A stretch of DNA of 64,000 bases from HK1 sp965215295 (GCA_965215295.1 OZ244045.1:744001-808000); one strand, 5' to 3'. Numbered from the stretch's first letter, positions 27,396-36,582 are shown. Numbers and translations are program-made. The notes: generated by a model from the sequence alone, not told the origin.

Positions 27396-28373
27396 ATGCC
27401 GAGAGCGATTCGGATCCATCGGACCGGCGGTCCCGATGCAATGCAGTGGGAAGACGTCGAGCTCGGGGCTCCCGGACCGGGCGAGGTACGGATCCGGCAC
27501 GAAGCGGTCGGGCTCAACTACATCGACGTGTATTTCCGCACCGGCCTCTATCCCGCACCATCGCTTCCGTTCTCCCCGGGCATGGAGGGCGCCGGAGTCG
27601 TCGAGGCGGTGGGAGAGGGTGTCGACGCCCTGGCGGCCGGGGACCGGGTGGCGTATGCGGCGCCCCCGGTCGGTGCGTACGCGGAGGAACGCCTGATGCC
27701 GGCCGACAGGGTAGTGAAGGTTCCCGCCGGCATCGATGCGCGCCAGGCCGCGGCCATGATGCTGCAGGGCATGACGGTCGAATACCTGTTGCGCCGGACC
27801 TTTCCCGTCCGGTCCGGCGACACCATCCTGTTCCATGCCGCGGCGGGAGGGGTAGGTCTGATCGCATGCCAGTGGGCGAAGCATCTCGGGGCAACCGTCA
27901 TCGGGACCGTGGGCAGCGACGAGAAGGCGGAACTCGCGCGCGCACACGGCTGCGATCACCCGATCGTCTACACGCGCGAGAACTTCACGGAGCGGGTCAG
28001 GGAGCTCACGGACGGCGCGGGAGTTCCGGTCGTTTACGATGCGGTGGGACGCGACACGTTCGAAGGCAGCCTCGACTGCCTCCGTCCCAGGGGCATGCTC
28101 GTGAGCTTCGGGCAGGCATCCGGAAAGATCGAGCCATTCGACGTCGGGATCCTCAGCGCCAAGGGCTCCCTCTACGTCACCCGGCCGACGTTGATGACGT
28201 ACACCGCGAGCCGTGCCGATCTGGAAGCTTCGGCCCAGGCGCTGTTCGACGTGGTCGGTAGCGGGGCGGTGCGCATCACCGTGAACCAGACCTTTCCGCT
28301 CGCCGATGCGGCGAACGCCCATCGGGCGCTCGAATCGCGGCAGACGACGGGCTCCACGATCCTCCTGCCGTAA
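27396..28373 (+). CDS. qorA: NADPH:quinone oxidoreductase (zeta-crystallin-like)
   Basis: Zinc-free medium-chain dehydrogenase/reductase of 325 aa that reduces quinones with NADPH. Marks are AIRIHRTGGPDAMQWEDVEL, GLNYIDVYFRTGLY, FSPGMEGAGVV, and the cofactor-binding HAAAGGVGLIACQWAKHLGATVIGTVG. The zinc-ligand cysteines of alcohol dehydrogenases are missing, as expected for QOR. The ATG at 27396 follows GAGGAACAG. It is 108 bp upstream of the squalene-synthase-like gene on the same strand and may be co-transcribed. Confidence 0.92.
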   Translation: MPRAIRIHRTGGPDAMQWEDVELGAPGPGEVRIRHEAVGLNYIDVYFRTGLYPAPSLPFSPGMEGAGVVEAVGEGVDALAAGDRVAYAAPPVGAYAEERLMPADRVVKVPAGIDARQAAAMMLQGMTVEYLLRRTFPVRSGDTILFHAAAGGVGLIACQWAKHLGATVIGTVGSDEKAELARAHGCDHPIVYTRENFTERVRELTDGAGVPVVYDAVGRDTFEGSLDCLRPRGMLVSFGQASGKIEPFDVGILSAKGSLYVTRPTLMTYTASRADLEASAQALFDVVGSGAVRITVNQTFPLADAANAHRALESRQTTGSTILLP

Positions 28374-28481
28374 CGAGCGGGAGGGCGATGCGACGAGTCG
28401 CGTCGGACCCGCCGGCGCGACGGCCCGTCATCGGATATGCTGGCGTTCGAACGATTGCGGTCGGCGTCGAGGATGACCGCC

Positions 28482-29534
28482 ATGCCACCAGCGCGGACGA
28501 GCGACGATCTCGCCTACCAGGCCCGTATTCTCCGGGGCGTCTCCCGCACCTTCGCCCTCACCATTCCCGAACTCCCCGCACCGTTGTGCGACGTGGCGGG
28601 CAATGCCTACCTGCTGTGCCGGATCGCCGACACCATCGAAGACGAGCCGGCGCTGTCCTTCGCCCAGAAGCAGGCGTTTTCCGAACGCTTCGTCGAGGTC
28701 GTCGCGGGCGTGGAAACGGCGGAGCGATTCGCGGGGGAGCTCCATCCGCTCCTGTCGCATGCGATGTCCGATCAGGAGTGGGACCTGATCGCCAATACCG
28801 CGAGGGTCGTCCGCGTCACCCACGGATTTCGCCCCGCCCAGCGGGCCGCCCTGGAGCGCTGCGTGAGGATCATGTCCCGCGGCATGGCGGAATCCCAGCG
28901 AAACGCGGCCATCGATGGCCTCGCCGATCTCCCCCAGCTCGACCGGTACTGCTACCACGTCGCCGGAGTGGTCGGGGAAATGCTCACCGAGCTGTTCTGC
29001 GACTACTCCCCGGAGATCGGCGAACGGCGGGACGAACTGCTGCGGCTGTCGGTCTCCTTCGGGCAGGGGTTGCAGATGACCAACATCCTCAAGGACGTAT
29101 GGGACGACCGGCGCCGGGGCGCATGCTGGCTGCCGCAGGACGTCTTTCGCGCGGCGGGGTTCGACTTGCGGTCCCTCTCCACCGATCGGATCGAACGTGG
29201 ATATGTCGAGGGCCTGCTGCACCTCGTGGCAATCACCCGTCGGCACCTTGCCGACGCGTTGCAGTTCACGCTGCTCATTCCCGGTCGCGAGGCCGGCATC
29301 CGCCGATTCTGTCTGCGGGCACTGGGGATGGCCGTACTCACCCTGCGCCGTATCCACGCGCACCCGGACTTCGTCGATTCCCGGGAGGTGAAGATTTCCA
29401 GGCGCAGCGTGCGTGCGACGGTCGTCGTCACCAACGCACTGGCGCGTTCGGACCTTGCGGTGAGACTCCTCTTCGACGTACTCACTCGCCGTCTTCCCGC
29501 GCCGAGGCAGGGCAGGGGAGTCGCATCGGCTTGA
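28482..29534 (+). CDS. Squalene/phytoene synthase family protein, squalene-synthase type
   Basis: A 350-aa trans-prenyl head-to-head condensing enzyme. The two Asp-rich Mg-diphosphate motifs are DTIEDE near residue 45 and QMTNILKDVWDDRRRG near residue 195. The context YLLCRIADTIEDEP, YCYHVAGVVGEML and QGLQMTNILKD resembles farnesyl-diphosphate farnesyltransferase of the long single-polypeptide type more than the shorter HpnC/HpnD pair. It should make squalene (or presqualene/phytoene) from two prenyl diphosphates. No squalene-hopene cyclase or carotenoid genes are in the window. The start is uncertain among ATGs at 28437, 28473 and 28482; 28482 has CGAGG 9 bp upstream. Confidence 0.85.
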   Translation: MPPARTSDDLAYQARILRGVSRTFALTIPELPAPLCDVAGNAYLLCRIADTIEDEPALSFAQKQAFSERFVEVVAGVETAERFAGELHPLLSHAMSDQEWDLIANTARVVRVTHGFRPAQRAALERCVRIMSRGMAESQRNAAIDGLADLPQLDRYCYHVAGVVGEMLTELFCDYSPEIGERRDELLRLSVSFGQGLQMTNILKDVWDDRRRGACWLPQDVFRAAGFDLRSLSTDRIERGYVEGLLHLVAITRRHLADALQFTLLIPGREAGIRRFCLRALGMAVLTLRRIHAHPDFVDSREVKISRRSVRATVVVTNALARSDLAVRLLFDVLTRRLPAPRQGRGVASA

Positions 29535-29708
29535 ACCCGGAGCGGAGCGGACCACCACTCTTCACGCAACGATGGTCCTCTGCGTGTCCCTGGTGCCGGA
29601 CGCGGGCGGCTCGCCCGCCCGGTGCCGAGGTGTCCGACTACGGACAGCCAATCGAAAAAATTCATGAAATACTTGATGAATATCTCGTAAGCAACTAAAA
29701 AATAATAG

Positions 29709-30737
29709 CTATTTATTGCTCTGGACGGCTCTTGCAAGCCTGCTCCAGCGTTGCTCGTCGGCCGCCAGCGGAATGCTCTCGTACAGCATCACGCGCTGGA
29801 CGAGACCCCCGGCATAGCGGGCATGCAGGCTCTTCGCGAGATCGCCGTCGGCTTCGGAGATGGCGACGGCGCAGAGCAGGTCGTCGCTCACAAGGCCCGG
29901 CATCTCGTCGAAACGGCCTTCGCGCATGAGCACCCTCAGACGCTCCGCGGCTTCGACCTCTCCGTGAAATTCCAGGAACGTCCGGTAGCTGGGGGTCGAT
30001 GCGTAGAACGCGATCTGCCGCCGAACCGCATGCTCGCATCGCATGCGCTCGGACTCGGTTACGCCATGCACCACGAAGCAGCTCGCCAGCAACGAGAGCG
30101 CTTGCGCGGACCGGCCGCGCCGCCGCGCGCCTTCGGCGAGGGCAGGGTGGACGACTTCCCGCAGGTACCCGGGCGAATGCATGGGATGCACGTTGAATCC
30201 GTCCGCCGCCTCCCCCGCCGCGGCGGCCATCCGGGGATTCACCCCCGCGAGGTAGACCGGAATGTCGGGATCGTCGATGGGGCCCGGGTTGAAGAAGTCG
30301 TTGATCAGGGTGAACCGGTAGAACCGTCCCTCGTAGCGCGGGCGGGCCCCGGTCTGGAACGTGTTCCATATGGCCCGCAGGCAGTCGATGTAGTCGACGA
30401 TCCGCGCCGCGGGATGGTCGAAGTCGGTGGAGAACCGGCGCTCGACATGGGCGCGCACCTGGGTGCCCAGGCCGAGCAGGAGCCGCCCGCGGCTTGCCTC
30501 CTGCAGGTCCCACGCGCTGACCGCCATCGAGAACGGAGTGCGCGCAAACGCCACGGCGATGTTCGTCCCGATCCGGAGGCGCCCGGTAGCGAGCGCGGCC
30601 TCGAGCAACGGGAAGAACGGGTCGTGGGTCGTCTCGAACGACCAGACCCCGTCGAATCCGATGCGCTCGGCACGGGCCGCTTCGGCGCCCGTCTCCGAGA
30701 GGTGCACGTCTCCCCGCATGGGTGCGTCGAAGTACAT
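29709..30737 (-). CDS. LLM-class flavin-dependent oxidoreductase
   Basis: A 342-aa luciferase-like (alpha/beta)8-barrel protein resembling the TIGR03617-type, annotated in actinobacteria as F420-dependent. Segments: GFDGVWSFETTHDPFFPLLEAALAT, GTNIAVAFARTPFSMAVSAWDLQ, GRLLLGLGTQVRAHVERRF, and PVYLAGVNPRMAAAAGEAADGFN. Which flavin (FMN or F420) it uses cannot be told from sequence alone; no F420 biosynthesis gene is seen. The ATG at 30737 gives the family N terminus. It is divergent from the molybdenum-hydroxylase subunit gene. Its 3' end lies in an AT-rich island (29640-29715). Confidence 0.83.
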   Translation of the reverse strand: MYFDAPMRGDVHLSETGAEAARAERIGFDGVWSFETTHDPFFPLLEAALATGRLRIGTNIAVAFARTPFSMAVSAWDLQEASRGRLLLGLGTQVRAHVERRFSTDFDHPAARIVDYIDCLRAIWNTFQTGARPRYEGRFYRFTLINDFFNPGPIDDPDIPVYLAGVNPRMAAAAGEAADGFNVHPMHSPGYLREVVHPALAEGARRRGRSAQALSLLASCFVVHGVTESERMRCEHAVRRQIAFYASTPSYRTFLEFHGEVEAAERLRVLMREGRFDEMPGLVSDDLLCAVAISEADGDLAKSLHARYAGGLVQRVMLYESIPLAADEQRWSRLARAVQSNK

Positions 30738-30927
30738 CGGCCTTCTCCGCCGTGGCCGCCGCCGGTGGCCATACGGCGTGGTATGGTACCGAAGCCGGTG
30801 CACGTTTTCGTATTCCTGGAACGATCTTCGAGCACGATGTCGGGCCCGCTGCTTCATCGGCCGTCAGCGGCATGCGCGGCAGCCGGTGGAGCCGTGCGCT
30901 CCGTACCAGGCGACAAGGAGGTGGCGA

Positions 30928-31791
30928 GTGCGATATGAAGCGCCCGAGTCCGTCGAAGCGGCGGTGAGCCTGCTTGCGGGCGGGGGTTCCAGGGGGCGGG
31001 TCCTCGCCGGTGGAACGGACCTGCTGGTGCAGCTCCGCACCGGCGTCATCGCGCCGGACCTCGTCGTCGACATCAAGCGGATCGGAGAAACCCGGGAGAT
31101 CCGCGAGGAAGACGGCCGGCTCGTCATCGGAGCCGCCGTCACCGGCGCCGAGCTGGGCGAACACGCCGGGGCAAGGGCGTCGTGGCCCGGAGTGGTGGAG
31201 GCTGCGGAGCTCATCGGCTCGACCCAGATCCAGGGCCGGGCGTCTCTCGGCGGCAATCTCTGCAATGCGTCTCCGGCGGCGGACACGGTCCCCGCCCTGA
31301 TCGCCGCCGCGGCCACATGCAAAGTCGCGGGTCCGAACGGTACCCGCCGCGTCCCGGTCGGAGCGGTGTGCGCGGGACCGGGCCGGCTCTCTCTCGAGGA
31401 CGGAGAGTTCGTCGTCGCTTTCGAGCTTTCCCGGCGTCCGCCGCGCTCGGCGGACGCTTATCTGCGGTTCATTCCGCGCACGGAGATGGATATCGCGGTG
31501 GTGGGGGCGGGCGTGAACCTGTCGCTCGACGAGAGTGGGCGGTGCACGGCGGCACGGGTCGCTCTCGGTGCCGTCGCTCCGACCGCGATCCTTGTCGAGG
31601 AAGCCGGCGCGGCGCTACTGGGCACGAAATGCGACGAGGCGGCGCTGGAGGCGATGGTTGCCGCGGCGCGCGCCGCGTGCCGGCCGATTGACGACAAGCG
31701 CGGTACGGCCGAGTACAGGACGAAGATCGCCGGCGTGATGGCAGCGCGGGCGGCGCGGGTCGCCGCGGACAGAGCCAGGGAGGCGCAATGA
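30928..31791 (+). CDS. Molybdenum hydroxylase FAD-binding subunit (CoxM/XdhB-like)
   Basis: A 287-aa FAD-binding subunit of the xanthine dehydrogenase/CO dehydrogenase family. FAD-contact motifs are VLAGGTDLLVQLR near residue 30 and the GSTQIQGRASLGGNLCNASPAADT loop near 100; TEMDIAVVGAGVNL and RGTAEYRTKIAGVM are typical of the C-terminal CO_deh_flav_C domain. It passes electrons from the 2Fe-2S subunit to an acceptor. The GTG start follows a perfect AAGGAGGTG site. It overlaps the next gene by 4 bp. The large molybdopterin subunit is not adjacent. Confidence 0.9.
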   Translation: MRYEAPESVEAAVSLLAGGGSRGRVLAGGTDLLVQLRTGVIAPDLVVDIKRIGETREIREEDGRLVIGAAVTGAELGEHAGARASWPGVVEAAELIGSTQIQGRASLGGNLCNASPAADTVPALIAAAATCKVAGPNGTRRVPVGAVCAGPGRLSLEDGEFVVAFELSRRPPRSADAYLRFIPRTEMDIAVVGAGVNLSLDESGRCTAARVALGAVAPTAILVEEAGAALLGTKCDEAALEAMVAAARAACRPIDDKRGTAEYRTKIAGVMAARAARVAADRAREAQ

Positions 31792-32267
31792 TGGCCAGGG
31801 CACACGTCATGGCTACCGTCAATGGCGATCCTGTCGAGTTTCTCTGCGACACCGAGCAGACCCTGCTGGACGTTCTCAGGGACGAGCTGCACTTGACCGG
31901 GAGCAAGGAAGGATGCGCATCCGGCGATTGCGGCGCCTGCAGCGTGGTCCTGGACGGACGACTCGTTTGCGCATGCCTGGTGTTGGGGGTCGAGGCGCGG
32001 GGGCACTCCATCGAGACCATCGAGGGCATGGCCAGCGGGGACCGGCTTCATCCGCTGCAACGGAAATTCCTCGAGCATGCGGCGCTCCAGTGCGGCGTAT
32101 GCACCCCGGGGTTCCTGGTGGCCGCGAAATCCCTGCTCGAGCGCAATCCCGATCCCACCGAGACCGAGGTCCGGTACTGGCTCGCGGGCAACCTTTGCCG
32201 CTGCACCGGATACGACAAGATCGTGCGCGCCGTGCTGGATGCGGCGCACGAAATGCGAGGAGGGTGA
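31788..32267 (+). CDS. Molybdenum hydroxylase 2Fe-2S subunit (CoxS/XdhC-like)
   Basis: A 159-aa iron-sulfur subunit carrying two 2Fe-2S clusters. The plant-ferredoxin-type cluster is in GSKEGCASGDCGACSVVLDGRLVCAC; the second, helical cluster is in QCGVCTPGF and NLCRCTGYDKIV. It should transfer electrons from a molybdenum centre to the FAD subunit. In CoxMSL/XDH-type operons a ~780-aa catalytic subunit follows; here the next gene is an opposite-strand LytTR regulator only 12 bp away, so the complex must use a subunit encoded elsewhere, or the operon has been truncated. Confidence 0.93.
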   Translation: MMARAHVMATVNGDPVEFLCDTEQTLLDVLRDELHLTGSKEGCASGDCGACSVVLDGRLVCACLVLGVEARGHSIETIEGMASGDRLHPLQRKFLEHAALQCGVCTPGFLVAAKSLLERNPDPTETEVRYWLAGNLCRCTGYDKIVRAVLDAAHEMRGG

Positions 32268-32279
32268 CGAAGGTCGCCC

Positions 32280-33200
32280 TCAGATCCACCCGCAGGACCT
32301 GAGGACGGGAACGAAGGACCGGCTGACCGGTACCCTGGTGCCGTTCACCAGGCGCAGAATTACGCGGCCGCCCCCGCGCCGCTCGACCTTGGCGATCGCA
32401 TTGCGGGCCACCCAGTGCGAGCGATGTACCTGGAGTCCGTTCACGTCCTCGACTTCGCGCAGGGCGTCTCGAAACCGCAGCAGCAGCAATTCGCTGCCCG
32501 CCATGGTGTTCACCTCGACGTAGTGGTCCTGCATGCGGAGATGCAACAGCTCCGCTCTCGACCGTGCGGACAGTCGGGCGAGCAGGGCCGCCTCGGGTGC
32601 GGCTCGCGGCGCGGCGTCCGTGTCTTCGCCCGGCGCTTCCGGCGCGGGCCTTTCCCCGATGGCATCCCGCTGTCTCAGTGTCCTGTCGATGAGATGGAAT
32701 ACGAGAGACCCGATGATCAGATGGAGCACGAAGACCTGACTGTAGAGCTCGATGATCCCGGGCGCATCGGAAGGCTGGTAGTCCAGGTAGATGGCCACGA
32801 CCAGCCATACCGTGGCGGTGCCCGGCAAAGCGGTGACCAGAGCGGCGAGGACAACCCCGACCCATGTCGGCCACCCGCGGTCCCGGAACGATCGAACCGT
32901 GGCGGTGAGTACGATGTAGCCGATGAGCCAGTTCGCACCGACCGCTGTCGCCCAGAACAGCAGCCGATCCGTGATGGCGAGGAGCATCCAGGTGCCGAAG
33001 GGACCGAGATACGCAAGCAGCGCTACGGTGGCCAGAAACGAGAAGACGTGCAGGAAGACGAAGTTCGCGTCGGGCCACCCGCGAATCGTGAATCGCAGGC
33101 CATCCGCCGCTCGCGAAGAATTCCGGTGCTTTGCGAATTTCCGATTGCCGGACGCGTCCATCGCAATCAAGAATCCGCCGACCCACGCACCGTTGGACAT
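32280..33200 (-). CDS. Membrane-bound LytTR-family DNA-binding regulator
   Basis: A 306-aa protein with four hydrophobic helices in residues ~45-190 (VFLHVFSFLATVALLAYLG; MLLAITDRLLFWATAVGANWLI; VVLAALVTALPGTATVWLVVAI; VFVLHLIIGSLVFHLI), a Pro/Ala-rich linker, and a C-terminal LytTR domain (LLHLRMQDHYVEVNTMAGSELLLLRFRDALREV, QVHRSHWVARNAIAKVERRGGG, PVSRSFVPVLR). LytTR domains bind DNA directly, so this is a one-component membrane-tethered regulator; the signal is unknown. The ATG at 33200 is preferred; an ATG at 33161 is possible. It is tail-to-tail with the molybdenum-hydroxylase genes. Confidence 0.85.
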   Translation of the reverse strand: MSNGAWVGGFLIAMDASGNRKFAKHRNSSRAADGLRFTIRGWPDANFVFLHVFSFLATVALLAYLGPFGTWMLLAITDRLLFWATAVGANWLIGYIVLTATVRSFRDRGWPTWVGVVLAALVTALPGTATVWLVVAIYLDYQPSDAPGIIELYSQVFVLHLIIGSLVFHLIDRTLRQRDAIGERPAPEAPGEDTDAAPRAAPEAALLARLSARSRAELLHLRMQDHYVEVNTMAGSELLLLRFRDALREVEDVNGLQVHRSHWVARNAIAKVERRGGGRVILRLVNGTRVPVSRSFVPVLRSCGWI

Positions 33201-33779
33201 GGTGCGCTGTTCCCCGTCCCCGGAGCGTTGCGCAGAGGAGAATCCGTCATGGTCCGCCGACTTTCCGTCACGATCGCTGCGCCGGCGATTGTAACCGCAA
33301 AGACCGGAACGAAATTCAGGCGAACTCATGGAAGTCGAGGCGCTCCTCGAGCAACTGCCGGCGACGGCGAACGCATGTCCTCATCCGGCGCGAGCGGAGC
33401 GTCACCGCAGTGTGGTGTGCCCGCGAGGCACTTCCCGACGAGGGGGAATCCGGGCCGGTCCTCCGTGTTCCTCCTCCCGGTACCGGCACTTTGGCGGGCC
33501 GAGGTGCGGTGCGGCCTCCGGCCGTGCCTCACGTGCCACGGTTCATGCGGAACGGGTGAACGCGGCGGCAGGCCAGGGAGCTTCCGCGCACCGGATCGAA
33601 GGCCGAGCGCCGACATCGATCCGGCATCAATCGACCTGGGCCTACATCGGCGGCGACCTGCAAGCCATACACGATCGGCCCGAGGCACTACTGCCGGCGT
33701 CGGTGAAGCTCCTAGACTTCGTTCAGCCAGTCACGGCTGACGGCATGCACGACATCAACCAGGAGAAGAGGAATAGAAC
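33201..33779. other. Gene-free interval upstream of the response regulator
   Basis: Nearly 580 bp between divergent regulator genes. Reading frames exist on both strands but their translations are Arg/Pro/Gly-rich with no recognisable motif. I see no tRNA-like or riboswitch-like structure. The last bases hold the regulator's ribosome-binding site (AGGAGAAGAGG). Confidence 0.45.
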
Positions 33780-34433
33780 ATGAAACAACGAATCGGCGTT
33801 GTTGTCTGCGATACCCACAGATTGTCGCGAAATGGATTGATTCGACTGCTCGGGGAGGAGGAAGGCATCGATTTGCTCAGTGAGTGCGACCGTGGCGAAG
33901 ACGCCATCAGGCTGGCGCGCGAGCAACGAGCCGACGTGCTTCTCATCGACATGGAGATCCCGGATATCGGTGGCCTCGAGGTGGCAAGGCGTCTGGGCAG
34001 AACCAGCGACTCGCCCCAGGTCATCCTGGTCGGGGTCCATGCGGAAGGCCCGATTCCTGCCCGCGCCCTGGAAAGCGGCGCCTGCGGATACCTGACGCGT
34101 GGTTGTGCGCCGGTAGAGGTCGTGAAGGCGGTACGAAGAGCATCGGAGGGACGGCGCTACGTCGATGCCGAAGTGGCGCAGAGCATGGTCATCCAGAAGC
34201 TGACCCCGGAACACTCCCCCATCGCGACGCTGACCGCAAGGGAGCTGACGGTGATGGTCATGGTGAGCAACGGGTGCGATCGCCAGACCATATCCGAACG
34301 CTTGTGCCTCAGCCCCAAGACGGTGAGCACATACCGTACGCGGATCATGCGCAAGCTCGGTACGGCGAACGACGTGGAGCTCACCCACCTGTCCTATCGG
34401 CACGGGTTGCTGGAACTGCTCGAGCGGGACTAG
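33780..34433 (+). CDS. uvrY: GacA/UvrY-position response regulator with degenerate receiver
   Basis: A 217-aa NarL/FixJ-family protein: receiver domain (1-120) and a C-terminal LuxR-type helix-turn-helix (LTARELTVMVMVSNGCDRQTISERLCLSPKTVSTYRTRIMRKLG). Position upstream of uvrC matches GacA/UvrY, which activates small RNAs that titrate CsrA. The phosphoacceptor D57 (LLIDMEIPD) is kept, but the second acid of the usual DD pair is T12 (CDTH rather than DDH), the conserved Thr/Ser is G85 (VILVGVH) and the conserved Lys is R107 (GYLTRG). These changes suggest phosphorylation is weak, altered or dispensable. The downstream 292 bp to uvrC hold no gene. Confidence 0.85.
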   Translation: MKQRIGVVVCDTHRLSRNGLIRLLGEEEGIDLLSECDRGEDAIRLAREQRADVLLIDMEIPDIGGLEVARRLGRTSDSPQVILVGVHAEGPIPARALESGACGYLTRGCAPVEVVKAVRRASEGRRYVDAEVAQSMVIQKLTPEHSPIATLTARELTVMVMVSNGCDRQTISERLCLSPKTVSTYRTRIMRKLGTANDVELTHLSYRHGLLELLERD

Positions 34434-34725
34434 CCCGGATTTCTCGCCGGATCGCGAGGCGAGGGCGCGCAGATGCCGGTAGCGGCAAGGCGAACGCGAG
34501 TCAGGGCGCGCAGGCGTACTTGACGGTACGTCGAGCACCTTGGCCGCGTTCAACGCAGTCGACGCCGGTAGCTCCGCGTCCGAGAGGTGAGATGGCGAGA
34601 ATTCCGGGCCAGAGACAGAAGGCGGCCTGTCGCCGACATGGCCGCCGGCAGGCTCCACGGGCAGCGAATTTCGCTCCCGTGGGCCGCACGGTACAGTAGG
34701 AGGGTCGCCGCATTCGCCCTCCGCC

Positions 34726-36582
34726 GTGGAACAAGCCGCACCCGCACCCGTCAGGTTCGACACGCAGTCGTTCCTTCGAACCCTCACGAACGATCCGGGC
34801 GTGTACCGAATGCACGACCGGTTCGGACGCGTTCTCTACGTCGGAAAGGCGCGCAGCCTGAGGAAACGCGTCGCAAGCTATTTCCGGCCTCCTGAGCAGC
34901 TCGTACCGAAGACGCGCGCGTTGATGTCGCACACGGATTCGGTCGAGGTCACCGTGACGCGCACCGAGACCGAGGCGCTCCTGCTCGAGAACAACCTGAT
35001 CAAGGAGCACCGTCCGCGCTACAACGTCGTCCTCAGGGACGACAAGAGCTTCCCGTACATCCATGTCACGACGGGAGATGCGTTCCCGCGACTGGCCTTC
35101 CATCGCGGGCCGCGACGCGCGACGGGCCGCTACTTCGGTCCATTCTCGAGCGCTGGCGCGACCCGCAGCACGCTGGGCCAACTGCAGAAGCTCTTTCGCG
35201 TGCGTCAATGCGAGGACTCGTTCTTCGAGAACCGTTCGCGGCCGTGTCTGCAGCACCAGATCGAACGCTGTACCGCTCCCTGCGTCGGCCTGATTGACGA
35301 AGCGGGGTACGCCGAAGACGTACGTCACGCCATCATGTTCCTCGAAGGCAAGAGCGAAGAGATGATCGAGGAACTGGTGCGGCGCATGGAAGCCGCGTCC
35401 CGCGCGCTCGAGTTCGAACTTGCCGCGCGCTACCGCGACCAGATCGCGAGTCTGAGACGAGTGCAGGCACGGCAGTACGTGGTGGGGGCGAAGGGGAACG
35501 TCGATGTCATCGCGACGCGGGCGCGTGAAGGCGTTGCGGTGGTCGAGCTCTTCGTCATCCGCAATGGGCAGAACTTGGGATCGCGTACACTGAGGCCGGC
35601 GCACGGTGCGGATGTCGGCGAGGACGAACTGCTGCGCGCGGTTCTCCCGCAACACTATCTGTCGCGCTCGGGACGGGAACGCCCGGTTCCCGACGAAATC
35701 CTTCTCAGCCACGCCGTACCGGAGCTCCGTGTGCTGGAACGAGCCATCGCCGAGCAGTCGGGCCGCAAGGTCAGGATACGCAGCAACGTACGCGGCGAAC
35801 GGGCCCGGTGGGTCGAGATGGCGCTGGAAAACGCCGAGCTCGCGTTGCGGCAACGGATCGCGAGCCGCGCGAACCTGCACGGCCAGTTCGGCGCGCTGCA
35901 GGAGCTGCTGGGACTCGACAATTCGCCGGCGCGCATCGAATGCTTCGACGTGAGCCATACCGGCGGTGAGTCCATGGTCGCGTCCTGTGTCGTATTCGAA
36001 CCCGACGGCGCGAAGAAGTCCGATTACCGCCGCTTCAACATCAAGGGGGTGAAGGCGGGTGACGACTATGGTGCGCTGCGCGAGGCGCTGGAACGGCGCT
36101 ACAAGCGGCTGAGGCGCGAGAACGCGGTCCTTCCGGACCTGCTTCTGATCGACGGCGGCCGCGGACAGCTCAAGCAGGCGTGCGACATGCTCGCGGAGCT
36201 GCGGATATCGGGCACCGTCGCGGTCGGAGTCGCGAAGGGAGCCTCCCGAAAGGCCGGCTTCGAACAGCTCTTCGTTCCGGGCCGGGCCGCGCCGCTCATG
36301 CCTCCATCCGATTCGGCCGCACTTCACCTGATTCAGCGAATCCGTGATGAAGCCCATCGTTTCGCGATCACCGGACACCGGAGTCAGCGGCTTCGTACCC
36401 GGCGCGAATCGGTGCTCGAACAAGTCCCGGGAATCGGGACCCGCCGCCGGCAGCGACTGCTGAGCGAGTTCGGTGGACTGCAGGGCGTCTCTCGAGCCGG
36501 GGTCGAAGACCTGATGCGGGTACGGGGGATCAGCCGCAACCTCGCCCAGGCCATCCACGAGGCTTTCCGGGACGCGTCATGA
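34726..36582 (+). CDS. uvrC: Excinuclease ABC subunit UvrC
   Basis: Makes both incisions in nucleotide excision repair after UvrA/UvrB recognise damage. The 618-aa protein has the GIY-YIG nuclease domain (PGVYRMHDRFGRVLYVGKARSLRKRVASYF, residues 24-55), a Cys-rich segment, the UVR UvrB-contact motif (ALEFELAARYRDQIASLRRVQ near 230), the C-terminal RNase-H-like endonuclease (IECFDVSHTGGESMVASCVVF and LLLIDGGRGQL) and paired helix-hairpin-helix motifs (LEQVPGIGTRRRQRLL, LMRVRGISRNLAQAI). The start is GTG. It overlaps pgsA by 4 bp (ATGA), the normal gammaproteobacterial arrangement. Confidence 0.96.
   Translation: MEQAAPAPVRFDTQSFLRTLTNDPGVYRMHDRFGRVLYVGKARSLRKRVASYFRPPEQLVPKTRALMSHTDSVEVTVTRTETEALLLENNLIKEHRPRYNVVLRDDKSFPYIHVTTGDAFPRLAFHRGPRRATGRYFGPFSSAGATRSTLGQLQKLFRVRQCEDSFFENRSRPCLQHQIERCTAPCVGLIDEAGYAEDVRHAIMFLEGKSEEMIEELVRRMEAASRALEFELAARYRDQIASLRRVQARQYVVGAKGNVDVIATRAREGVAVVELFVIRNGQNLGSRTLRPAHGADVGEDELLRAVLPQHYLSRSGRERPVPDEILLSHAVPELRVLERAIAEQSGRKVRIRSNVRGERARWVEMALENAELALRQRIASRANLHGQFGALQELLGLDNSPARIECFDVSHTGGESMVASCVVFEPDGAKKSDYRRFNIKGVKAGDDYGALREALERRYKRLRRENAVLPDLLLIDGGRGQLKQACDMLAELRISGTVAVGVAKGASRKAGFEQLFVPGRAAPLMPPSDSAALHLIQRIRDEAHRFAITGHRSQRLRTRRESVLEQVPGIGTRRRQRLLSEFGGLQGVSRAGVEDLMRVRGISRNLAQAIHEAFRDAS

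Noticed and set aside
29535..29708. Short AT-rich frame ending DYGQPIEKIHEILDEYLVSN between two convergent genes
   Set aside because: The tail looks protein-like, but it is joined to a non-coding shadow frame, has no start or ribosome-binding site of its own and is under 30 residues. It could be a relic of foreign DNA.
33328..33783. 151-residue reading frame between the LytTR and GacA-like genes
   Set aside because: Composition is Arg/Pro/Ala-rich with no motif and no ribosome-binding site. High-GC DNA gives many such open frames.
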